Assembly: GCF_014193285.1 (NCBI RefSeq)
Contig: NZ_JACHZE010000001.1
Span: 310,001 to 374,000, forward strand
Reading direction: 5' to 3'
From: Atlantibacter sp. RC6
GTDB lineage: Bacteria; Pseudomonadota; Gammaproteobacteria; Enterobacterales; Enterobacteriaceae
Length of the DNA: 64,000 nucleotides
Shown: positions 28,907 through 38,902 of the stretch, one piece after another
How the letters are laid out: each line of letters begins with the position of its first letter
Numbering within the stretch: position 1 is the first letter of the stretch
Notes under the pieces: model-generated
What the model was told of the DNA's origin: nothing
The model's input: only the letters and a program-made list of their open reading frames with translations
Databases searched by the model: none
Program-made: the position numbers and the translations under genes

Positions 28907-31510
28907 CTAATTTCCTTCCAGCCTGGCCAGTCTTTCCTCAATGCGATCGCATCGGCGGCGCTGGTACGCGGCCTCCAAGAACAGGCACTGATCAGGCCGG
29001 ATACCCCAACGATTTCCTTTCGACATAACCAGCGTCATCTCGCCTGTGCTGTACTCCTCCAGTTCACCTGTATCCAGATTTTCACGGAGTGCTAATTCTG
29101 GCTCGTAAACATCTTCCCATTCGTCATAGCAGAGCAAGCCATAGCGCGTGCCATCCAAGCCGCGAGCGATGAACGCATCACGAACATGCTGGGCAATAAC
29201 CCCGAAGTGCTCGCGAGCCACTTCCCCCCCCTTCTGCCTAATGGCTTCCAGCCACTGGAAGGTAATGAACTGCACGTCCCCCCACGCATCCAGCACAGCG
29301 TCATCGATTGGCAGCGGATCTGTCTTCTCTCTGGCATCAGATGTGTTGATAGTGCCGGTAGCGGCATAGATGATAGTAGGTCGCAAACTGCCATTACCTA
29401 GACTGTATGCGTTATCCGCAAATGGCCGGAGGGATGTCTCATCCATCCTCCACCTGGTAGTACCACCAAGCCCAGTCATGCTTGGGTTTGTTGCGAAATT
29501 TATCAGGGATGCAGAGCGGTATAATCCTGACCCACCACCTATGGTGAGAACGCTAAGCGCCGAAGAGTTATTCTGTTGATCAAGAATGAGTATCTGATTT
29601 GCATCAACCTCAGCCGTGTTACCTCTAGTCCTGCCGACAATTCGATTAAACGTGACGGTTCCAGTGTCATCGGAACCGTTTAATCTAATCATTCTTGTTT
29701 CACACCCAAGAGCAAGATCTGCCGTATAGCCTGGATTGTTAAACGATGCTCGATATGTTTTCACCCTGTCAATCGAAGTGGTCTCGATATCAAAGGTGAG
29801 ATTATTCAGCGTAGTTATGACAACCTTTGTCCCTATTGGAATGGAGACGCCATTCAAATCATTCAGGGGTGTTGAAGTAGTGTAAATCTCTACCTTTTTC
29901 TGACCTGAATACTGCATAAAATCCATAACATCAGACATGGATGCCATTGCAGCACCGGTAATCGGATTTTTCAGAACCGCACCGTCAAGAATCCTGGGAA
30001 ACACTCCGGATGACATTTTTTCCTGATTGTAGCCAGGTGGTACTACTGCCGCGCCAGAAAGGTCTAAGTTCGGGGTCATCGAGAATTCTTTGGTGATTAG
30101 CACCCCCCCAGTAGCGGAAAACGCTTGCGACCTATCGGTATCCACCCACAGAGTGAACACCTGGCCTTTGTGGTAGCAAATTCCCTCGTTTTCGATGCGG
30201 GTTGAGCCTCTCCCGCTGGCGATCAGTGCAGCAATAAATTTTGTTGGTGACGCCAGTGTTTCCAGGATCTTTGTTCCATCACAGGAAAATGCCTTGACGC
30301 CTTGGTAATTCGTTGGCGCTTCAGTTGTAGTCCCAGTAATGAATACCCCACCGAAAGAGCCAAGCAAGACACCAGGTGCCAGACACAGCCCCTGCCGTTT
30401 GGTCATCAATTCGCCGTATGGGGTGGTTGTGCTGGTGATATAGCCCGAGTCGAACACGCTCAACTGAGTGTGCCCGATGTTGGCAAAGGCACTATTGAAA
30501 TAAGCAATGGCGTTTCGCTGGCGATATTGCCCCAGCGATGGCGCATTCTGCTCGACGGCCCACAAACCATTTAGGAATGAGAATTGGTTATAGAGGCCAA
30601 CCTGATGTTGCGCGGATTTGGTGATGGATGACCCGTAAACTACAGAGGCAATGTCGTACTCAAACAGGAATCCGTCGAAGCTGCCCAAGAACATTTTCAG
30701 GCCACCGTAATAACTGGTGACAATGATTCCCTCCGACACAGCAGAGTTGAAAGTACCAGTGCCACCACTGTCAGTCTGTAGGTAGCCCAAGTAAGATCCT
30801 GAAGATGAGTACACGACGACAAACCGCTTGGTTGACGAGTTATCACTTGGGCCATAATGGATGTAAATCTTGTCATCATCACCAATTGTGAATGAGCCAG
30901 GGTAGATAAAAGTCCACGTTGGGTTTGCGGCAAGAATTGCATCGTAATCAGGAAAAATCAGAGGTAAGTCAAAAAGGATTTCTTTTCTGTCTGCACCCGA
31001 ATTGACCCACCGGTTAGCCAATACTGTGGAAAGTGTTTCGCCATTTTTTGCACCTATTAAATTTGTTCCGGCTGGCTTTGCCATATCGGAGCGCAATGAG
31101 GCATCGCCAACGCTAAGCCAAGCGCCAATGCCTATCCCTCCTGTGGATGCCGGAGTTGAACCAGATGGAACCTCTTTGGGGAATGATCCGTCCCACCGGT
31201 AATATTCTCCGTCAGTTTCGTCCTGTAGTACCTGATTTGGCAATGTTAATTCGTTATTAGGTAGCGGAGCGCCAGCCTGAAAACTTTTTAAAGTGATATA
31301 ACCAAAGTTGGCGATTGCGCGTTGAGCAATCCAGCGCAGCCCTTCAATGGTATAATGTTTTTTGCCAAATCTGTCTTCATATTCTCGCTGAAGAGAAGTG
31401 ACAAATTCATCAATTTTCGCCCCGCCAAAGACATGGTCGCGAATATCAGGGCTGGGAACTGGCTTTTTAGTTGGAGTTGGAACCGGAATATTCAGATATT
31501 TATCGGCCAT
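28907..31510 (-). CDS. Tail fibre/spike with C-terminal S74 intramolecular chaperone
   Basis: 867 aa. The N-terminal 150 residues resemble the adaptor domain of podo- and siphophage tailspikes (IGIGAWLSVGDASLRSDMAKPAG). A long central region (about 165-500) has beta-rich, receptor-binding character. The C-terminal domain from about residue 700 is a peptidase S74 chaperone. The self-cleavage serine is S724 in NTSDAREKTD, and the coiled C-terminus is RIEERLARLEGN. S74 domains trimerise the fibre and then cut themselves off. The last structural gene; its N-terminus should dock to the tail tip. Confidence 0.88.
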   Translation of the reverse strand: MADKYLNIPVPTPTKKPVPSPDIRDHVFGGAKIDEFVTSLQREYEDRFGKKHYTIEGLRWIAQRAIANFGYITLKSFQAGAPLPNNELTLPNQVLQDETDGEYYRWDGSFPKEVPSGSTPASTGGIGIGAWLSVGDASLRSDMAKPAGTNLIGAKNGETLSTVLANRWVNSGADRKEILFDLPLIFPDYDAILAANPTWTFIYPGSFTIGDDDKIYIHYGPSDNSSTKRFVVVYSSSGSYLGYLQTDSGGTGTFNSAVSEGIIVTSYYGGLKMFLGSFDGFLFEYDIASVVYGSSITKSAQHQVGLYNQFSFLNGLWAVEQNAPSLGQYRQRNAIAYFNSAFANIGHTQLSVFDSGYITSTTTPYGELMTKRQGLCLAPGVLLGSFGGVFITGTTTEAPTNYQGVKAFSCDGTKILETLASPTKFIAALIASGRGSTRIENEGICYHKGQVFTLWVDTDRSQAFSATGGVLITKEFSMTPNLDLSGAAVVPPGYNQEKMSSGVFPRILDGAVLKNPITGAAMASMSDVMDFMQYSGQKKVEIYTTSTPLNDLNGVSIPIGTKVVITTLNNLTFDIETTSIDRVKTYRASFNNPGYTADLALGCETRMIRLNGSDDTGTVTFNRIVGRTRGNTAEVDANQILILDQQNNSSALSVLTIGGGSGLYRSASLINFATNPSMTGLGGTTRWRMDETSLRPFADNAYSLGNGSLRPTIIYAATGTINTSDAREKTDPLPIDDAVLDAWGDVQFITFQWLEAIRQKGGEVAREHFGVIAQHVRDAFIARGLDGTRYGLLCYDEWEDVYEPELALRENLDTGELEEYSTGEMTLVMSKGNRWGIRPDQCLFLEAAYQRRRCDRIEERLARLEGN

Positions 31511-31577
31511 AATCGTCTCGCATATGCATAAGCATGCCTCGGGATATACCCGAAGCAGGAATGTTTTAAATTAGGTG

Positions 31578-34067
31578 TTAATCGTTCAGATATATTTCGT
31601 CTGAATATTCAGTTAATGAAAGCGTCTGCGTATCGTCGCCGTTTGGCTTTGAGGTTTCGACACGCCACAACGTTGAATTAAGGTCGCTGCTGTTAGCCAG
31701 AAAATATCGGGAAGGAGTCTGCACAGTACGGCCATCATAAATATTCAGGTCGAAAGCCTCCGCCGTTGCACTAAATGCAGATGAATTTCCATCGACCGGA
31801 TATGCCCGGTACCGCCCATGGAAATTACCCAGACTGTCCGTCATCACCACCCACATATCGCCCGTGAAATTGAGGCGCTCTGAGGTCTCAAAGACATTAC
31901 CAGCCCGGCTTTTCAGGTAACCAGTCTGCTGATCGTTGTCATACATATCCGGGCACTGCACAACCGCTCCGCGCACAACCTGAGTGGTTTCGAACACCTT
32001 AACGGTCATGCTGGTCCGCGAGTTAATCAGCCTGTTAGCCTCAAGATATGCACGATTCCGGGCCTGGAACTCATTACGACAACCTGACAAACTTATCGTC
32101 ATTGCATTAGGCGTTGCGCCGGTTACCTCTGAAACCCCCGCAGAACTAACCGCCAGCCAGATATACTCTTTGTCATTGGTCTGCGGGTTTGTGTAATCCA
32201 GCGTAATGCCGTCGTAACCGTTAGGGAGACTCATTGAGTACCCCATTTTAAACTCGTCCCAGAACATGTTGCTCCGGCCAAACACAGCCGCCGGGTATGA
32301 CGCTTTCTCGTCGCGCCAGAAGGTCAGCAGATCCCCTATCCAGTTGATATCCACGCGTGCAGCGTTACAGATAGTCTGGATTCGCTCACCTAACGACTGT
32401 TTGGCATCGGAAAAAGTGAAATCAAAATATCCGAGTTGCGCATCGGGAAGCGAACCGGCGATTGCATAGAGTGTGTGCAGGTCCAGCCGCGAAGGGTCCT
32501 GCCTGGCGACAATCACCCACTCATGCAGCACAGCGTCAGCGAAAGAGCGTGACGGCCTGAGCGTGTAATCAATACCTGTCGCCGGGCTCCAGGATATGGT
32601 GTTGCGCTGCGCCAGCATGTTGTATTTCTGCTCCCGGTTGGCATTTGACTCATTGCTGCCGCGTAGCGTTACGGTCACGATCGTGTCGTCAGTATAGACA
32701 ACGTTGTAGCGGACGTTTACGGCGTGAATTGCCATCAGCGTTACGACGTTTCCGTCGTTGCTGTCGTCCAGACGCTCTATCGTCACTGCGTATATTCCAG
32801 ACCCGGCGTGAGGAGTGAATTTGTGCGTCGTTCTGAAGTAACGGGCCGTTACGTCATAGTCGTTATCAAAAAAATAATCGTACTGCTCAAGGCTTCCGGG
32901 CACCTGGTTGCTGTTGGCGTCCAGCTTCCAGAATTTAATGCGATACGTGGCCGTGCCCGAAGTTGCCCCAAGCTGAACCATAACGTGCACCCATAATTGC
33001 GATGACTCTATCGGCGACACGGATGGGCCAATGACCAGAGGTGTACTGTCGGTCATGGTGATCAGGTTCTGGTTAACGACATCACCAGGGCCAAGTGAGG
33101 CAGCATCTCCGCCAATGTTTCCTATTATAAACGCGGTGAACACGTCGCCATTAGCGTCAAACTCATCGTAGGAGTTAACAATGTCTCCTGTGCCGGTAAC
33201 ATTTTGCGGCGTGCCAGACTTCGTCGCGTTAATAACGAAGTTAACAGGGTGTGGCAATCCCAAATCTGCAAAGAACGAGAAGTTATCGACATTCGCACCA
33301 ACTTTTACCGTTAGCAATCCGCCTGACAATGAAACTAATTCCGGCGATGTGGTCGTGGCTGTTTGCGCGGGGTAGTCATCTGACTCATTAAGGCCAGGCA
33401 CTTCTTCACTGTCGATGTCGTCAAACTGGTATCCGACGTCAATGGTTCCAATCGTTTCGCCTGGCTGGTAAATACGGTAACTCGCACCAGATAATGCTCC
33501 CAGATTCGACTCTGAATATCGCACGGATGAAATGGAGTATTTCCCATAACCAACCTCAAACCACTCAGTAATAAATTTGTTATCGTCGCGATATTCATAA
33601 AGAGCCTCCTGAATAAGGTCAGGATAAGCGCGCACCTGCCCGTAAATGTTCGGGCGCCCCTTATAAAGACGGGCGACATTCGTCTGCCCTGTCAGGTCGT
33701 TGTTTGGCGATTCACCGGTTGCGATTGACGGGGTCTTCTTCATGTCCCCCATCATTGTTTTTTGGATGGCCGCCATCCCTTTTTTGGTAAGCCGGATAGG
33801 GTTGATTGCCTCCCACGGAGCGGACAGCTTAACCAGGTCCTTTATCCCGCCCATATTCATGGGCTGGTCAAACACGGACAGGTAATCGCCAGGCCTGAAT
33901 CGGTAGCCAAGGTCGAAATCATCATCAAGAACCCTGCCGTTGAGCTTCAACTGAAGGTTATTGTGCAGCTTCTGGGTATCCAGCCAGTCAACCATGCGCT
34001 GGCCGGGCTGCAATCGCCCGCGCTGCTTCGGTGCGCCGGGAAGCCGCTGTATTTCAAACGTTGCCAT
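31578..34067 (-). CDS. Tail tip / host-specificity protein (TipJ family)
   Basis: 829-aa central tail-tip protein equivalent in place to lambda J. The first 75 or so residues form a ubiquitin/MoaD-like beta-grasp segment (VDWLDTQKLHNNLQLKLNGR ... FRPGDYLSVF), the module that is a separate gene (lambda I) in other phages. Beta-sandwich modules and the tip domain follow. It overlaps the NlpC/P60 gene by 14 bases and precedes the fibre gene. Confidence 0.88.
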   Translation of the reverse strand: MATFEIQRLPGAPKQRGRLQPGQRMVDWLDTQKLHNNLQLKLNGRVLDDDFDLGYRFRPGDYLSVFDQPMNMGGIKDLVKLSAPWEAINPIRLTKKGMAAIQKTMMGDMKKTPSIATGESPNNDLTGQTNVARLYKGRPNIYGQVRAYPDLIQEALYEYRDDNKFITEWFEVGYGKYSISSVRYSESNLGALSGASYRIYQPGETIGTIDVGYQFDDIDSEEVPGLNESDDYPAQTATTTSPELVSLSGGLLTVKVGANVDNFSFFADLGLPHPVNFVINATKSGTPQNVTGTGDIVNSYDEFDANGDVFTAFIIGNIGGDAASLGPGDVVNQNLITMTDSTPLVIGPSVSPIESSQLWVHVMVQLGATSGTATYRIKFWKLDANSNQVPGSLEQYDYFFDNDYDVTARYFRTTHKFTPHAGSGIYAVTIERLDDSNDGNVVTLMAIHAVNVRYNVVYTDDTIVTVTLRGSNESNANREQKYNMLAQRNTISWSPATGIDYTLRPSRSFADAVLHEWVIVARQDPSRLDLHTLYAIAGSLPDAQLGYFDFTFSDAKQSLGERIQTICNAARVDINWIGDLLTFWRDEKASYPAAVFGRSNMFWDEFKMGYSMSLPNGYDGITLDYTNPQTNDKEYIWLAVSSAGVSEVTGATPNAMTISLSGCRNEFQARNRAYLEANRLINSRTSMTVKVFETTQVVRGAVVQCPDMYDNDQQTGYLKSRAGNVFETSERLNFTGDMWVVMTDSLGNFHGRYRAYPVDGNSSAFSATAEAFDLNIYDGRTVQTPSRYFLANSSDLNSTLWRVETSKPNGDDTQTLSLTEYSDEIYLND

Positions 34068-34446
34068 ACTGAAGAAACTCCGTCCTGGTGAATGCTCGCT
34101 CTAAAACCGGCAATGGGTCGATCCGCACACTGCCGCCATCACCCTTTGAATGCAGCATCTGATTGCCGTCGATAACGATGCCGACGTGATCAGGTGCTCC
34201 CCCGCGATAAAACACGCCAATATGCCCATCTTTCCGCGCGCCAGGATGCCAGAAAACCCGGTCGCCTTCGTAGCAGGTGATGAAATTCTTGCCGGCTTCG
34301 TAATCCGTTGTCTGGTGAACCTCCACGCTCAGGACGTGGCGGTAATAGAGAACGACAAGGCCCCAGCAATCCACTGCCTCAAAACTACAGGCGCGATCAG
34401 CCCACGGCAGGCCATTAACCTTCCGGATAAATTCTTCTTTAGTCAT
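34054..34446 (-). CDS. Tail-tip NlpC/P60 peptidase
   Basis: 130 aa. It shows the NlpC/P60 catalytic pattern: cysteine 27 in FEAVDCWGLV, histidine near residue 82 in PDHVGIVIDGN, and a third polar residue in MLHSKGDG. It is the counterpart of the peptidase half of lambda gpK, which helps tail assembly and may cut peptidoglycan during injection. It shares one base with the upstream gene (TGATG). Confidence 0.88.
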   Translation of the reverse strand: MTKEEFIRKVNGLPWADRACSFEAVDCWGLVVLYYRHVLSVEVHQTTDYEAGKNFITCYEGDRVFWHPGARKDGHIGVFYRGGAPDHVGIVIDGNQMLHSKGDGGSVRIDPLPVLERAFTRTEFLQYGNV

Positions 34447-34916
34447 CAGAGATTACTCAGGCCGGGATACTCGTTGACGGTGTAAATGATGGGGTTAGCC
34501 ACGCTGAGCGGATTGGTCATACCCACGGTCAGGGTGACGTTCTCCGCACCCGCTGAAACATCACGAACGTACAACTGGTAGGTTTTTAACGGAGATGAAT
34601 CGCCGATGTTTTCCCAGATATCGTACCGAAACAGAATTGGCTCCATTCGCGACGCCCCGCGCCAGCCTTTCAGCCGCTGCTTGATGTCCTGCGACAAGGC
34701 TGCAAATGTGATGGTGGCGCTTAGCGTTGTGGTCCCGTCTTGCGCGGGCTCAGTGAAATCGAACCGGGTCGGCTGATACAGTTCGCCGCCGAAAGTGGCA
34801 GGCTGAAACAGATTGTTGACCAGCCGCTCAACTCCGAAAGAAGAGTGACTGAAAACTACTGTCTGTTTCAGGTCTGACGCCGGGCGGCGCTCTTTCCATT
34901 CCCTAAGAGTTGGCAT
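34446..34916 (-). CDS. Tail protein, DUF1833 family
   Basis: 156-aa tail-tip component in the position of lambda L. Typical segments are FNQPA-like VNNLFQPATFGGELYQPTRF and a C-terminal PIIYTVNEYPGL. It probably forms part of the baseplate hub between tape measure and tip. Overlaps its neighbours by 14 and 1 bases. Confidence 0.75.
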   Translation of the reverse strand: MPTLREWKERRPASDLKQTVVFSHSSFGVERLVNNLFQPATFGGELYQPTRFDFTEPAQDGTTTLSATITFAALSQDIKQRLKGWRGASRMEPILFRYDIWENIGDSSPLKTYQLYVRDVSAGAENVTLTVGMTNPLSVANPIIYTVNEYPGLSNL

Positions 34917-35385
34917 CTGGAAGAATCTCCGTCACAAGTAAGTCGTACCAGTACCCGGCATCCGGCGGCGCGTTAATGATCCACTCGTCGTAAGTTTCAG
35001 TGATGTCCTTAATTCCGTTACAGATGATATTGGCCGTCCAGGTAACGGTTTGCCCGTTTTTACTGGTCTGTACCGGCATCGTAATGAAATGGACCTCCTG
35101 AACCTGCACCCCCTGGTTATCGCCAAGGTCAATGGGGATATCAAACCACGCCTGTCCCCTGTTGCCGTAATCAGGGTGACGCAACCATGACTTAAACCGC
35201 TCGGCCTGCTGAAGTGTAAAAATCCACGTCAGTGACCAGGTGGTTTTCAGGTCGGTGGTTATCGGCGTGAACACCGCAGGACCGACTGCCGGGTTGCTTT
35301 GCCGGAAGCTGGTATCCTGCGTCATGTTCATGTTGGCACGCTGCGGGAGCGGCAGGTAAGGCGGGTATTTAACGTCTGCCATCAA
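34903..35385 (-). CDS. Distal tail / minor tail protein (lambda M-like position)
   Basis: 160 aa. It lies directly after the tape-measure gene, where the distal tail protein is expected. The sequence contains WSLTWIFTLQQAERFKSWL and RGQAWFDIPIDL, a pattern seen in minor tail proteins of this phage group. The start overlaps the tape-measure stop as ATGA. The exact role is inferred from gene order. Confidence 0.72.
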   Translation of the reverse strand: MMADVKYPPYLPLPQRANMNMTQDTSFRQSNPAVGPAVFTPITTDLKTTWSLTWIFTLQQAERFKSWLRHPDYGNRGQAWFDIPIDLGDNQGVQVQEVHFITMPVQTSKNGQTVTWTANIICNGIKDITETYDEWIINAPPDAGYWYDLLVTEILPDANS

Positions 35386-38300
35386 TAATCTCCGTTAGCG
35401 TTGCGGCTGAGCCCGAAAGTAGACTGTATAGCTGAGGACATTGGGCCTCCCGTCTCCATGTCACCAATGAATAAATCCACCATCATCGCGCCATCCTGAT
35501 AAGAGGCGTTTCCAGCTTCAACGCGCGATCCGTTGGTGTTGGTCACATTAAGGATGAACTGTACCCCGCCACCACCAGTAATCTCCTTATTGCTGATGAC
35601 GCTGCCGTTATCGCCGGGGATCATGTATTGCTTTCCCGTGCTGGCCCGGTAGATTTCAGGCATTCCCCCTTCACCAACCTGGTACATGCTCCCGGCAGAT
35701 ACCGGTCCGCCATTTTTGCGCTTCCCAGACAACCCCTTTCCTACCGCAAGAGCGGCCACCAGAGCGCCTAGGCCAATAGCCGCAGCGCCGCCAAACGAAC
35801 CGATAGAGGCTACCAGTGCCGCTGGGGTCCATGCTGCCGTAGTGGTAGCTGCTGATGCTGTGCTGGCTGCTGTCGTGGTGGCAAGGGAGCCAACTTGCGC
35901 AGCAGTAACGGACGCGATAGCGCCCTCCTGGATGGCGCCGCCCATGATTGCGGATTTTGCCTGCTGAATACCCATCTGAACGAATGTGTTGATCACTTCG
36001 TTGAGCACGGTATTCCCAATAGAGCGAAGCGCCTCAGACGCATCCATGCTGCCAGTTATTATGCCGGTTAGAGCATTACTGGCGCTGTTGGCGAAACCAT
36101 CAAAGGCGGCCGCAGCAGCCTCGTTTGCCAGGCTTTGGTTCCGGTATATCTCCCACCCCGCCTCAACGCGCTGTTTTTCATACTGCGTATTTGCAGCATT
36201 GCGCAATGCGATAGCCTGTTCCTCAGTAATGGTTTTATTGGCTTCGAACTGCTTGATGAGCTCAAGCTTTCGCGTGTGCTCGTTAGCCAGTTGCTGGATG
36301 GGGTCAACCGTTCCTGCTGCATCCATCTGAGGCGAAACCGCCTGATCAGCTCGTATCTTTGCCAGGTTTGATTGATGCTGCGCTTCGAGTCGTTCAATAG
36401 TTTCGTTGTACTGCTCCTGGCTAATTTTCTTAGCCGATAAAGCAGTATCCAGATCGCGCACATCCTCCTGATAACTTGTATTCTCCCGCGCTTCGGGGAG
36501 TAGCTTCTCAGCCGCCGCCTGAGCTTTAATGGCGTTCGCCGTATCCCAAGCCTTAGCTGCATGCTCTCCTGCCTGCTTAATAAGCTCAGGACTGGCATTT
36601 TTGCTAAGGGAGTTTTGCGCATTGAGGATGGCCTTGGATCTACTTAGCTGCTCGGTGGATTCAGCAGCTAGTTCGGATGCTTCTTTCAGCTTCTGAACCT
36701 TCTGAGCGTCTGATTCGGCTGCAGTGGCAGATCGCTTGCTCTGCTGCTCTGCCTGCTGCTGTTCTTTCCTTCGTTTAGCAATGGCCTGCTCTGCGTCGAA
36801 CTCAACGCCAGCGCGCTCGCGCGCAAGGTTAATATCTGCATCGGTGCCGCCAAGAGCTCTGAGTTCCTGCTCGGCCTTTAATTGGGCGCGCTTCTTGTCG
36901 TTGAACTCGCTTTGTAGCTCAATTTGTTCAAGTTGCTTGTCGAGGTATTCCTGGATATTTTTCGGTCGCTCGACTTTAAGGCTGGATGAGTTGAAGTTTT
37001 GCTTAGCCTTAGCGGCGAAGTTAGTCATCTCACCAAGCTGCTTCATCATCCCGGCAGCAATACCAGCCTCTTGTCCGTCTCGGCGTAAAAGATCAATGCC
37101 CTGCCGGAACTCACCGCTAAGCATTGCCCTTCCAATATTGATAGCGCTTAACGTCTGGCTGTATCTGCGACTCGCCTCGTCAAGATTCCCTGTAGCTATT
37201 GCCAGTCGATCTTGTGCTCCACCGAGCGCCTCCGCAGCCTGACGCCCCCTTGTGGTATTTGTGCCGTATTTCTCAATTTCCCTTTGATGGAATTGGACTG
37301 ATGCTGTGGCTTTGTCGAAAGCTTTTTGCGCATCAGAAACAGCATCGCTTAGCTCTGGCAAGTTGCTGCTCAATTTCCCCAGCGTAGCCGCCAGCTCGAC
37401 ATGCGACATGCTCTGGAATTTAGCACCAAGTTCATTGACGCTATCGGCCAGTTTATTGGCCTCATCCCGAGCCTCTTGGGCGCGCTGATAAAAATAATAA
37501 ATGGCAGCTCCAGCCAGCATCGCAGCACCTTGCGCGCCACCTACAAGTGATAGAGCGCGGCGTAAAATACCGCCGGATAGTGATGCTCTTGTTGCTGCGG
37601 CGGCGGCGGCATCTTGTGCAACAGCGTTTGCTGCAAGTGCGGCATTGTATTGACCAACCGTTGTGGCGGCAGCTACTCGGGCAGCAGATAAAGCCTCCTC
37701 CGCAGCGGTCAAGCTGGCGGCGCTAAAGGCCGTAGCCTTCATCATCTGCGCCAGCCTTACTTCCTCAAGCGCTCTGACCTTTGCCACTTCGGCGCTACGC
37801 AGTGTGGCGGCGGCCTGTAAAGCAGCGGACGATGCCGACTGGTTGTCAGCCAGTGCCAGTTGTCTGGCTGCGGCGGCAGATTTAATTTTCTCTGCGGTCG
37901 CTATTGCGAGCGCTCCTGTAAACCTAGCACCCAGAACGGCGGCAGCAATAGTTATTACTCCCGCCAGCGCATCCATATTTTCGCTTACGCTAACAATGGA
38001 ATCGTTAAATGCAGAGACAAAGGATTTTACTGTAGCGTTCTCGCCAAAGAATTTAGTGATGTTGTTACCAGCGACCTGCATTGCCTGGCTGATTGTGGTG
38101 ACCGTATTCGCAAACTCTTTACCGATCGCATCGCCCTGTGAAAGAAGGCCATTTACCACTACGTCAGTCGTCAGTTTGCCTTCAGCGGCCATGGCTCGAA
38201 GCTGACCAATACCGACCCCAAGAGAATCAGCCAGCGCCACCATCAACCGGCTGCCCTGTTCTGCTACTGAGTTAAATTCCTCACCGCGCAGGGCGCCAGA

Positions 38301-38834
38301 GGCGATGCCCTGAGATAATTGGATAATCGCGTTTTCTGCTTCTTGCGCTGTGGCACCAGAAACCACAAAGCCCTGGTTAATGATGGTCGTAAGCTTAGCC
38401 AGATCTTCCGCTGAAGTGTTGTACTCACGAGTGCCGCGCTCCAGGCGGGCATATAGTGTTGCCGTTGCATCGAGACTGCTGCGTGTCTGCTGCGTAATTT
38501 CAAATACGCGAGACGTAACATCAACGAGTTGCTCCTGTGGCCGCACGGCGTTAGCCAGCTTGTTATTCAGGGTTGTCCATGCATCCGCATAGTTCGCAAC
38601 CTGCTGTACTGATAGTGCGGCCATAAGCCCACGCGCCACGCCGCTTAGGTTGGACATGGAGCGATCCATGTTGGCGATTGATCGCTCAGTGCGGTTAACG
38701 CTGGCCTCCAGACGACCCATTCCGCCGTTCATACCATTAAGAGCGGCATCGACTTCACGCCGCCCCTGGATAAGGCGAGCAGTATCAATATCTACTTCAT
38801 AGGTGATGCTTCCAGCGCTAACTGAGCCAGCCAT
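35382..38834 (-). CDS. Tape-measure protein
   Basis: 1150 aa, consistent with a siphophage tail of about 170 nm by the usual 1.5 angstrom per residue. The N-terminal tape-measure domain (about residues 60-260) includes GSRLMVALADSLGVGIGQLRAMA. Alanine-rich helical coils follow (residues 310-470 and 500-850), and membrane-active hydrophobic stretches lie near 440 and 1010-1080. The C-terminus is glycine-rich. It sets tail length and enters the host envelope during injection. It is separated from the other tail genes by the ant/arc/mnt cassette. Confidence 0.93.
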   Translation of the reverse strand: MAGSVSAGSITYEVDIDTARLIQGRREVDAALNGMNGGMGRLEASVNRTERSIANMDRSMSNLSGVARGLMAALSVQQVANYADAWTTLNNKLANAVRPQEQLVDVTSRVFEITQQTRSSLDATATLYARLERGTREYNTSAEDLAKLTTIINQGFVVSGATAQEAENAIIQLSQGIASGALRGEEFNSVAEQGSRLMVALADSLGVGIGQLRAMAAEGKLTTDVVVNGLLSQGDAIGKEFANTVTTISQAMQVAGNNITKFFGENATVKSFVSAFNDSIVSVSENMDALAGVITIAAAVLGARFTGALAIATAEKIKSAAAARQLALADNQSASSAALQAAATLRSAEVAKVRALEEVRLAQMMKATAFSAASLTAAEEALSAARVAAATTVGQYNAALAANAVAQDAAAAAATRASLSGGILRRALSLVGGAQGAAMLAGAAIYYFYQRAQEARDEANKLADSVNELGAKFQSMSHVELAATLGKLSSNLPELSDAVSDAQKAFDKATASVQFHQREIEKYGTNTTRGRQAAEALGGAQDRLAIATGNLDEASRRYSQTLSAINIGRAMLSGEFRQGIDLLRRDGQEAGIAAGMMKQLGEMTNFAAKAKQNFNSSSLKVERPKNIQEYLDKQLEQIELQSEFNDKKRAQLKAEQELRALGGTDADINLARERAGVEFDAEQAIAKRRKEQQQAEQQSKRSATAAESDAQKVQKLKEASELAAESTEQLSRSKAILNAQNSLSKNASPELIKQAGEHAAKAWDTANAIKAQAAAEKLLPEARENTSYQEDVRDLDTALSAKKISQEQYNETIERLEAQHQSNLAKIRADQAVSPQMDAAGTVDPIQQLANEHTRKLELIKQFEANKTITEEQAIALRNAANTQYEKQRVEAGWEIYRNQSLANEAAAAAFDGFANSASNALTGIITGSMDASEALRSIGNTVLNEVINTFVQMGIQQAKSAIMGGAIQEGAIASVTAAQVGSLATTTAASTASAATTTAAWTPAALVASIGSFGGAAAIGLGALVAALAVGKGLSGKRKNGGPVSAGSMYQVGEGGMPEIYRASTGKQYMIPGDNGSVISNKEITGGGGVQFILNVTNTNGSRVEAGNASYQDGAMMVDLFIGDMETGGPMSSAIQSTFGLSRNANGDY

Positions 38835-38850
38835 TGTTTATCTCCGGGCA

Positions 38851-38877
38851 ATAAAAAACCCCGCCGGAGCGAGGTTT
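38851..38877 (-). terminator. Hairpin between rha and the tape-measure gene
   Basis: AAACCccGC ... GCgaGGTTT (38856-38877). A run of six A on the plus strand gives a T-run when read on the minus strand. It shares the GCCGGAGC core with two other hairpins in the prophage (43401 and 45127). It lies just before the tape-measure start and would need antitermination. Confidence 0.65.
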
Positions 38878-38902
38878 GTAAGTGTCACGATTTTCGTGAT
38901 TG

